A stretch of 64,000 bases of DNA from positions 3,036,001-3,100,000 of the forward strand of contig NZ_CP021382.1 in NCBI RefSeq assembly GCF_002162135.1, given 5' to 3'. The notes under the pieces were generated by a model. That model was given only the letters and a program-made list of their open reading frames with translations, was not told the DNA's origin and searched no databases. The first letter of the stretch is position 1. Each line of letters begins with the position of its first letter. This stretch comes from Cellvibrio sp. PSBB006 (GTDB taxonomy: Bacteria; Pseudomonadota; Gammaproteobacteria; Pseudomonadales; Cellvibrionaceae). Shown piece by piece: positions 59,601 through 64,000 of this stretch. The position numbers and the translations under genes are program-made.

Positions 59601-61463
59601 AACTTAAAAGCCCAGTATCAATTAATCAAGGAAGCTTATTCACGTTCTGGCGTACATCCGGCTACGGTTTCCTACATTGAAGCGCATGGTACAGGGACAA
59701 AGTTGGGCGACCCGATTGAAATCAGTGCACTAAAGAAAGCGTTTAACGAATTCGATGTGCAGGATTCAAATGTACTCAGCCCAGCTTGTGCGATTGGTAC
59801 GGTTAAAACCAATATCGGCCACCTGGAGTCTGCATCCGGCATCGCCAGCGTGATAAAAGTTTTGCTTAGCCTTAAATTTAAGAAATTGCCCGGCTTGCTG
59901 CATCTAAATAACGTCAACCCTTATCTTGACTTAAAAAAGTCGGCGTTTTATCTACTGTATACTCGCCAAAATTGGGAAGCATTAACGGATATCAATGGAT
60001 ACGCCTTACCACGCCGAGCAGGAGTCAATGCTTTCGGTGCTGGAGGTGTGAATGCTCACGTTATTCTTGAAGAATATTCACCTGGCTCCGACCTTTCCCT
60101 GACCAATGAAGATTCAGGAGAAACCACTCCCGTGCTTATTCTGTTGTCTGCAAAGACTGAACAGAATATTCGCACTTATGCCAAATCATTGAGTCATTCG
60201 ATAACCCAACACACAGCCAGCCTCGCGGATATTGCCTATACCCTACAAGTTGGACGGGATGCTTTGGATCATCGCCTGGCAATTATCGTTGACAACAAAG
60301 ACAGCTTGGCAAATGCACTTAACATCTTTGCCGAGACAGGTCAGTGCACAGCGGTAACCTATAACGTCATACAACACTCCGACACACATATTTCCGACGC
60401 CGAGATTGATCAAGCACTCCGAAACCGCGATCTCGATAGTTTGAAAGGCTGGTGGATAAAAGGAGAGGTTATTGATTGGCGTCAACTCTACACCCATGAG
60501 AAATTAAATCGTATCGACTTACCCGGCTATCCCTTCAGTCGCACGCGCCATTGGGTGGATGTTCGCAAGCCAACTCCTGTCAGAAAAACAGACGTATTAG
60601 ATGCTCAAAAGGCGTCAGCAACACGTTATGAACTGCCTGAGTGGCATCAGGATTTTCGTCAAGGAGAGCCTTATCTTACAGAACATAAAGTTTTTGATGA
60701 CGAGGTGTTGTTAGGCGTGACCTACGCGAGCATGGCTCTGGAAGCAGTGCGGTCCCGCACCGAATTGAAACATGCTAACTGCGTACGGCGCATCGTTTTT
60801 TATTCACCACTATCCTTGACTAACGAAGAATACGCGCGTGTTTTTATTCGCCTGAATCACAGCAACCCCAGCAACATAAGTTTCGAAAGTCAACATCAGA
60901 TATGTGACCGTACCGGAATTGAAAAATCGTCTACTGGGAGTATTTGTTTTGTTGACAGAGAGACATCAAAAGTCGACTTGCTTTCACTTGCTCAAGACTT
61001 AACCGCCGCTCATACGAAAAATGATATCTACGAATTACTTCGTACCCAGGGAGTTGATTATCAAGGCTCGTTAACCACCGTGGAGAAGATACTAGTGGGA
61101 GAAAGCCAGGCTCTCTCTATGATCAACCTAAGCCATGAGTTACGCGAAAATACCGTTAATTACTTCCTGCATCCCGTCTGGCTTGATGCGGCTATTGTGA
61201 GCGCCAAGTTTGCGTTCCTGCATGATCCCAGCACTGTGTATATTCCTTTTAGCGTCGACGAAGTTGTCATTCACCAGCCACCAGCCAATCGCTCTTATTG
61301 TGTCATTAAACGGATTCTGCTCAATGAACAAATATTGAAGTGCGATGCGGTCATCTGCAATGAGCGAGGAGAAGTGGTAATTGAAGCATCCGGTATTGTT
61401 TGCAAAAGAATATTAAGTAATAGCGCCTGGAAAAGAACCAAGCAACATCTGGAACGTGCGTGA
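50202..61463 (+). CDS. Hybrid NRPS / trans-AT polyketide synthase with formyltransferase loading domain
   Basis: A 3753-residue megasynthase. Domains in order: formyltransferase (about 1-300), condensation-like remnant (about 330-560), adenylation (about 563-1050), PCP (Ser1122), KS1 (about 1204-1633), dehydratase (about 1818-2096), ketoreductase (about 2150-2510), ACP (Ser2639), ACP (Ser2763), KS2 (about 2857-3291) and a degenerate dehydratase (about 3474-3750). KS1 has Cys1371, His1506 and His1550; KS2 has Cys3027, His3162 and His3207. There is no acyltransferase anywhere, so malonyl units must come from a separate enzyme (trans-AT type). There is also no terminal ACP or thioesterase, so synthesis continues on another protein. 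AT-rich codon use differs from the core genes, which suggests transfer. The product is not known. A LysR gene is divergent and an exporter follows. Confidence 0.9.
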   Translation: MSGCFNCALIGDGSLLVQCAQQLIDNGHHVNVIISADLSAKKWAESNNIPTIAPQKEIYRSYLSSVNFDYLFSIVHLEIIPKDVLDMAKKLSINYHDALLPAYAGIHATSWSLINQERTHGVTWHEMLPVVDEGRILVQRLVDAELGDTAFSLNLKCYEAAIESFNDLIHGLAKDELELVTQDLSKRTYFSKYQRPENLSMIPWQHSAESVQAFINGLDFGNYDNPLATAKFYCGERFFCVDEVAIAKEKSRGNAGIIYLTEQGELRVTTGTQDVILVRLKHLNGKQVDPQDVIQPNTFYNLLDHKTSQLQQDNYLQSARNEPYWVSIFNAFDTNNNFKKITMRPACHHHEWSAPSSLLDSRISSNQDIIVLVCGFLSRARKAETYVIGVEAPHTDDHQYYLKQLPLVWSLTPDASFDIFKPQLMDQLNTLIKHKHCPIDIFARYTSLLSERMDENRYKFEISLVILNTEEDFLTYDPVVATHGITLLLDKSSGKWHLFAGEEAEHELIYNFEKKLNLFISQLTQDTHLCRAPLSRINLLRNDEIKLLEEVNQQNRSYPLKSTVEMFYEQAKATPQKVALVSDGHEYNYLQLLQRADQIAAQLLSQQITPGDRVGVLLERSFDMVAALLATMRTSAIYVPLDPIYPDDRLQHMIDDSGLKVLLTQSTIHNNLNRHNFHSLYIDQLKPEEISSLNSLAFPSTADSAYIIYTSGSTGKPKGVEVTHQGLTNFLVSMAEAPGFTAEDYLLSVTTVCFDIAGLELYLPLIKGGTVEICSAHDAKDGFALLDKLQERKINVLQATPTTWEMLLAAGWTEKLPLKALCGGEPLRKELANHLIPLCDELWNMYGPTETTIWSSVKRIIDATQITVGKPIANTTFYVLDDYLNPVSTGEKGELYIGGDGLARGYWQRDELTQEKFIPNPFSNDPTSRLYRTGDAACFLHSGDLSCLGRIDNQIKLNGYRIELGEIETSIESLDGIEKAVVTIQTSEQSSTLHAFILYANTATKITEAYIKQHLASLLPEYMIPGHFHTVTAFPLTLNGKVDRKILTASLASLGMSEDGLRTDRTESAKESSVTRDEGINEEEKGKIAHLLRNDIVTIVKDLLNISSVDPTLPFGQYGFNSLRFTQLSAKIKNKFSIKLSPAIFYSHVSVDKICRYLVATKHLEPLSDFYQAQLDTPTNSQIDKPVLTSDKSGRSQHTLGKKQPLAIVGMALQMPEAKNAEDFWHNLIDGVDCITEIPSSRWDWRTTEFGTGDDNPYKLGGFIPNIRGFDAAFFNISPREAELMDPQQRLFLQTSYHALEDAGLSLETVSGANMGVFVGVVTSDYWDLVQKHAVEPDGYTISGNINCVIANRVSYQFNLRGPSAVIDTACSSSLVAMHRAIRAIHSGECDSAIVGGVNVIASPYIHHSFSKNGMLSKDGHCMSFDDRANGYVRSEGIAAMIIKPLDQAESDGDAIYGVILGSAENHGGRTNSLSAPSGEAQCELIVKAVKDAAIDVHSLSYIEAHGSGTPLGDPIEIEGIKRAFEQLGKHSQLDIQPCGIGSVKSNIGHLEAVAGQAGLAKVLLALKHQTLPGMPMFINQNKHIDIGDSQFYFTAKAEPWVTGEINGHATPRRAGVSSFGFGGVNAHVIVEEYTTQHSALTIGNSTNVLLLSAKSKIQLRQLAEAYLRFFRTHGETLCWQSCCYTSQIGRSSFDERLLIESSTINDACQQLQTFIHDEATEGRHLVSNVKSAQEYYFSVFKDISAEDITHPLLQKRAFSSLGRLWLAGVAINWQKAYEAEKPIAKSRLPLYPFNEIDYWLPNSPTAYTNLSRLTGTPHPLLDEASEPGTFVKHLDISNPLIGDHLVGDVVIFPAVGYLEFARAAGDQLAREQQQGKVVTLKGNVWFQALVVDQQQKTLEITLEGTWPTKEYVIRSRGQQQQIHARGMIEVSSNSIPLHARIDIAAIKARCNNEISHTIIYELFSQLKFNYKDGYKPIRSVAFNSRESLAEIHLPEKFNADYAQFILHPSLLEGGIQTVIGILANPDQDSNSTYLPFSMKSLTVYGALTKECFVHAELTSDAQSALRGIRKFDIRIMDIHGNCLVEIKEYCLKTLNVDRKADNQSGEDPKNYFNQIHKNWITSTPKINDRQQNRVLVFSSTVDFTHHVTAPENLTIVIPREKYQYLGDNFYTANPQDEHSIAALFAQLKKQNSLPDHIIFAWSYLIDDHEKGDLDAVIASVIKPFYAVCSQAVTLLRREKSRILFAYSAKDNLTPLYAGISGLIRSLHQETSKIKASVIALEADLNNEAQRLLDEVSYAPDSVEVRYRETQRMLPEYHVTPVDLSASPQSLATEDTLCLITGATGGIGRQLVKHLHRQYGIKLALIGRQSLSKALRTEWTDIDYQYYTCDITNAGDLKKCVEQIEMDLGKITGVIHCAGALADKLITKKSMEDIEPVIAPKVKGIYVLDEATRHFPLAFFYGFSSISATMGNMGQTDYGYANAVIEEFCEWRNSLVADGQRQGRAISLSWPLWLDGGMSATESAVKYFRDSTGVEPITSIEGLALLDFSLANLSGPQVIVRGDASQLLNAVRKRSGLAAAAVKSQTSSLLTKNDSKVFSQIGQQTQVESTLLNLAITILKLEHGRINADSVLSELGFDSIANTELATAINNHFGTDITPIIFFEHSTLREVAKHLVTEYAETLQRYFGNKIQTISNDVKYITANNATSPEPVDNSQTGGQTLSLEKVRELLLHDLKELASSITKVSAHNISDKTHLNHYGFDSISNTEFISEINSKYKTDITPVVLFEYNTLSEFAEYLLSEFKVEILTALGNPLTTGPSDIVKAVVTQPAISLNAVQAVVPETTDTPLKQNNDVDDDIAIIGMQALMPESEDLDDFWLKLWEGQDFIREVPEDRWSWQDYFGKASEQNGKTQSRWGSFIKEIDKFDADFFGIDASEAALLDPQQRLFIQLVWHAIENAGYKVSDFSGTRTGLYVGLSNRDYADYLHNNGIELSPGMSFGNNHAFLVNRVSYLFDFSGPSEPIDTLCSSSLVAIHRAAQDLKAGICSQAIVGGISIMMSPRLSSVFEQANMLSAAGRCKSFDESADGFVRGEGGAAIVLKPLSKAKADKDNILAVIKGSYTNHGGHAASLTAPNLKAQYQLIKEAYSRSGVHPATVSYIEAHGTGTKLGDPIEISALKKAFNEFDVQDSNVLSPACAIGTVKTNIGHLESASGIASVIKVLLSLKFKKLPGLLHLNNVNPYLDLKKSAFYLLYTRQNWEALTDINGYALPRRAGVNAFGAGGVNAHVILEEYSPGSDLSLTNEDSGETTPVLILLSAKTEQNIRTYAKSLSHSITQHTASLADIAYTLQVGRDALDHRLAIIVDNKDSLANALNIFAETGQCTAVTYNVIQHSDTHISDAEIDQALRNRDLDSLKGWWIKGEVIDWRQLYTHEKLNRIDLPGYPFSRTRHWVDVRKPTPVRKTDVLDAQKASATRYELPEWHQDFRQGEPYLTEHKVFDDEVLLGVTYASMALEAVRSRTELKHANCVRRIVFYSPLSLTNEEYARVFIRLNHSNPSNISFESQHQICDRTGIEKSSTGSICFVDRETSKVDLLSLAQDLTAAHTKNDIYELLRTQGVDYQGSLTTVEKILVGESQALSMINLSHELRENTVNYFLHPVWLDAAIVSAKFAFLHDPSTVYIPFSVDEVVIHQPPANRSYCVIKRILLNEQILKCDAVICNERGEVVIEASGIVCKRILSNSAWKRTKQHLERA
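53811..58620 (+). other. Module 1: KS - DH - KR - ACP - ACP
   Basis: KS1 takes the aminoacyl starter and adds one ketide. The dehydratase has His1845 in DHLVGDVVIFP. However the second catalytic position reads LLEGGIQ, with Glu2013 where Asp is usual. The ketoreductase has TGATGGIG and Ser2465, Tyr2478 and Asn2482. Two tandem ACPs carry Ser2639 (GFDSIAN) and Ser2763 (GFDSISN). A normal outcome would be ketoreduction followed by dehydration, if the altered dehydratase still works. Confidence 0.75.
58770..61460 (+). other. Partial module 2: KS - degenerate DH, ending the protein
   Basis: KS2 is intact by motif. The following domain keeps His3495 (TEHKVFDDEVLLG) and Asp3662 (HPVWLDAAI). The usual Gly and Pro of the HxxxGxxxxP motif are replaced by Asp and Leu. 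The protein ends about 91 residues after Asp3662, with no ACP. Splitting a module between proteins at this point is common in trans-AT synthases. Confidence 0.7.
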
Positions 61464-61510
61464 TTTATGCGCATATATACATAAATTAATCACAGCAACA
61501 GAGGTGTGAC

Positions 61511-64000
61511 ATGTCTAAATATTTTGACGTAGTTGACCGGTTTTCCATCGGTCTGGCTAAGTCAGTCATTCGGTTTCGGTTTGTCGTAATAGCCGTTACC
61601 GTAGCTGCAGCGCTGGCGATTGGAACGGGCGGAAAGTTACTCAGCTTTTCAACCGATTATCGCGTGTTCTTTTCAGGCGATAACCCAGAGTTAAACGCCT
61701 TCGAGAGCTTTCAGAAAACTTATGTCAAGAACGATAACTTCTTCTTCGTGTTGGAACCTAAAAATGGCAATGTGTTCACTAAAGAGACCTTAAAAGCGGT
61801 AGAGCTACTGACGGATAAAGCTTGGCTTATTCCTTTTGCCAATCGCGTAGACTCCATCAGTAACTATCAGAACTCCTACGCAGAAGGTGATGACTTGACG
61901 GTTGAAGATCTGTATAGCAATGCAGAGAACCTATCGCCAGCAGCTATAAATCTGATCAGAGATACCGCAATCAGTGAGCCACTACTGTTAGATCAATTAA
62001 TCAAAGCTGACGGTTCAGCAACTGCCATCAACGTAGTGATGCAGTTTCCCGGACAAAGTCTGTATGAAGTACCAACCGCCGCTGCGAAGGCCCGTGAGTA
62101 TAAAGCACTGATCGAGCAAGAATTTCCTGATATCAATGTTTCACTTACTGGCTTTTCTATGTTGAACAATGCATTTGCTGAAGCAGGTTATATGGATTCC
62201 ATTCAGCTAGTGCCGCTCATGTACGGCGTTCTGGTCTTGCTAACCTTGCTTGCTTTACGATCAATTGTGGGCACACTAATGACGATCGCAGTCGTGTACC
62301 TGTCTATCGGTGTCGGTATGGGATTGGGCGGCTTCACGGGTGTATTACTCACGCCAATATCGAACTCGGCTCCCATTATTATTCTCACACTGGCTATTGC
62401 AGACTCTATTCACATTCTGTTGTCCTTCAAGAAAGCGATTCGCAAAGGTATGTCGCGTCATGACGCCGTAATCGAATCCCTCCGCGTCAACCTAATGCCC
62501 GTCACAGTAACATCCCTAACGACAATTGTTGGTTTTATGGCTTTGAATTTCTCGGATGCGCCCCCCTATTGGCATCTGGGCAATATGGCTTCTGCAGGAA
62601 TTGCGGCCGGATGGCTGCTGTCTATCACCTTATTACCGGCATTAATGTCAATCATTCCGATGCGAATCAAGCAAAGCGGAAATGATACCCTCGGCGAAAA
62701 ATCGATGGACAAGCTGGCCGGTTTCGTGAATGCCAATGCCAAGATGCTAGCCACATTATGCATTATCCTGAGTCTCGGCTTGGTGGCATTTGTACCCAGT
62801 ATTGAATTCGATGATCAATGGAGCGATTACTTTTCCCAAAAAATAGAATTCAGAAATGATACGGACCAAGCCACAGAGAAATTTGGGATGTATCCTGTCG
62901 AATACTCTGTTCCTGCCGCGGGTCCCGGCGGCATCAGCGACAACGAATACCTGACAAAACTCGAACAGTTTACAAATTTTCTGCGCCAGCAGCCGAATGT
63001 TGTTCATGTATTTTCCATTACCGATATTGTGAAACGCTTAAACAAAAACGTGCATGGTGACGATCAGTCGTTTTACACAATACCTGATGACGATTCCGAA
63101 GCTGCGCAGTACCTTTTGCTGTACGAACTGTCTTTGCCTTATGGACTGGATCTGAACGATCGCATCAACATCGACAAGTCCGCCACGCGCATCACAGTTA
63201 CGCTAGGTAAAACATCTACTACACAAACCAAGGCCTTCCTTGATAACACCCAAGCGTGGATCGAAAAAAATTTCCCGACATATATGCAGCAAACCAGGCC
63301 GACCAGCGCCCAGGTCATGTTCACTTATATAGCGGATCGTAATGTGCAGAGTATGATTTCAGGAACCATTATCGCGATTCTCGCTATTGCGTTTATCCTC
63401 ATCATCACCCTACGTAGCTTTAAGCTAGGGTTATTGAGCCTGATTCCCAATGGCTTACCGATCCTTGCAGCATTTGGTATTTGGGCTTTACTGGTCGGCA
63501 CCGTTGGCTTCTCCGTTGCTGCGGTCGCCGCCATCTCGCTAGGTATCGTGGTCGATGATACCGTTCATTTCCTCGCAAAATATGATCTTGCTCGCCGCGA
63601 AAAAATGCTAGATGCGCGAGCGGCGGTGGCATACGCATTTCACAATGTTGGTCCCGCTATCGTTATTAACACACTAATTCTAGTGATCGGTTTTATCGTT
63701 ATGGCCGGGTCCACCTTCAAAATCAATTCCGATCTTGGATTACTTACCATGATAACTATTCTGCTGGCACTATTACTCGATTTGTTGCTATTGCCAGCTT
63801 TACTTGTCCTGCTAGATGGAAGGAAAAATGTGAAAACATCAGAGGTTAATATGATAAAAAATCGTAGTATGGCAGCAGAAAGTACACTAGGCATATTGGT
63901 AATAGCAGTTAGCGCGCTATTTATAGCGACCTCGAATAATGCAAACGCTAAAACGAGTGAGAACGAAACCAAGGGCTATGAAATTTCGGCTCGCTCTGAT
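61511..64000 (+). CDS. RND/MMPL-type exporter with in-frame LolA-like C-terminal extension (partial)
   Basis: An open frame of 830 codons that reaches the window edge without a stop. The first about 770 residues are an RND/MMPL exporter. One N-terminal helix (about 20-42) precedes a periplasmic domain, then helices cluster around 225-370 and 615-770, with a second periplasmic domain around 420-610. The text ILTLAIADSIHILLSF and SLGIVVDDTVHFLAKYD marks the two conserved acidic/His sites of the helix bundles. After LLDGRKNVKTSEVN the frame continues into MIKNRSMAAES, a hydrophobic segment and KGYEISARSD, which resembles the start of an outer-membrane lipoprotein-sorting (LolA-like) protein. The start has an AGAGGTG ribosome site 47 bases after the synthase stop. 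It probably exports or positions the synthase product. Confidence 0.82.
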   Translation, partial: MSKYFDVVDRFSIGLAKSVIRFRFVVIAVTVAAALAIGTGGKLLSFSTDYRVFFSGDNPELNAFESFQKTYVKNDNFFFVLEPKNGNVFTKETLKAVELLTDKAWLIPFANRVDSISNYQNSYAEGDDLTVEDLYSNAENLSPAAINLIRDTAISEPLLLDQLIKADGSATAINVVMQFPGQSLYEVPTAAAKAREYKALIEQEFPDINVSLTGFSMLNNAFAEAGYMDSIQLVPLMYGVLVLLTLLALRSIVGTLMTIAVVYLSIGVGMGLGGFTGVLLTPISNSAPIIILTLAIADSIHILLSFKKAIRKGMSRHDAVIESLRVNLMPVTVTSLTTIVGFMALNFSDAPPYWHLGNMASAGIAAGWLLSITLLPALMSIIPMRIKQSGNDTLGEKSMDKLAGFVNANAKMLATLCIILSLGLVAFVPSIEFDDQWSDYFSQKIEFRNDTDQATEKFGMYPVEYSVPAAGPGGISDNEYLTKLEQFTNFLRQQPNVVHVFSITDIVKRLNKNVHGDDQSFYTIPDDDSEAAQYLLLYELSLPYGLDLNDRINIDKSATRITVTLGKTSTTQTKAFLDNTQAWIEKNFPTYMQQTRPTSAQVMFTYIADRNVQSMISGTIIAILAIAFILIITLRSFKLGLLSLIPNGLPILAAFGIWALLVGTVGFSVAAVAAISLGIVVDDTVHFLAKYDLARREKMLDARAAVAYAFHNVGPAIVINTLILVIGFIVMAGSTFKINSDLGLLTMITILLALLLDLLLLPALLVLLDGRKNVKTSEVNMIKNRSMAAESTLGILVIAVSALFIATSNNANAKTSENETKGYEISARSD

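Overview
The window looks like a chromosomal segment of a plant-polysaccharide-degrading gammaproteobacterium close to Cellvibrio (Cellvibrionaceae). The reasons are secreted glycoside hydrolases and redox proteins with long serine-rich linkers, CBM6 modules, the gene order lptM-lysA-dapF-DUF484-xerC, and the order sutA ... glnK-amtB-glnK ... ubiK-yifB, which resembles Pseudomonas and relatives. The species is inferred, not proven.

Layout. 1-4.4 kb: a serine-rich lipoprotein, a TonB-dependent receptor and a PepSY membrane protein, probably metal or siderophore uptake. 4.5-9.0 kb: an AT-richer block with an S9 peptidase, a small exported protein and a lipoprotein with Asp-box repeats. 9.0-19.5 kb: a DUF2721 membrane protein and a beta-glucan module (GH3, two paralogous GH5 enzymes with CBM6, and a membrane-bound AraC-type regulator). 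REP-like repeats lie beside the GH3 gene and a candidate structured RNA lies between the GH5 genes. 19.6-23.6 kb: the conserved lysine/cell-wall and recombinase block, closed by a pair of related inverted-repeat elements. 23.9-32.3 kb: a polysaccharide-lyase-like lipoprotein and two large secreted redox proteins. One is a di-haem DUF1111 lipoprotein. The other is a 1540-residue fusion of sugar dehydrogenase, discoidin domains, di-haem cytochrome and ThuA with a GlyGly-CTERM tail. 32.7-38.9 kb: a complete six-gene ebo (metabolite-traffic) operon bracketed by hairpins. 39.0-42.8 kb: a polyamine ABC transporter operon. 43.2-49.0 kb: SutA-like RNA polymerase regulator, nitrogen PII/AmtB genes, ubiK and yifB.

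49.0-64.0 kb is the most striking part. Its bases are visibly richer in A+T than the core genes. A LysR regulator faces an 11.3 kb gene for a 3753-residue hybrid NRPS/trans-AT polyketide synthase. That gene is followed by an RND/MMPL-type exporter whose frame runs without a stop into what looks like an outer-membrane lipoprotein-sorting (LolA-like) domain, and on past the window end. The synthase begins with a formyltransferase domain that has intact Asn-His-Asp residues. Its adenylation domain has the ten-residue code DILQLGMIWK, one residue from a glycine code. The starter is therefore predicted to be N-formyl-glycine. The assembly line continues PCP-KS-DH-KR-ACP-ACP-KS-(degenerate DH) and stops with no AT, final ACP or thioesterase. 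More of the cluster should lie beyond the right edge.

No rRNA, tRNA, transposase or CRISPR array was recognised. Names come from reading the sequence and from recalled family knowledge; no database search was run.
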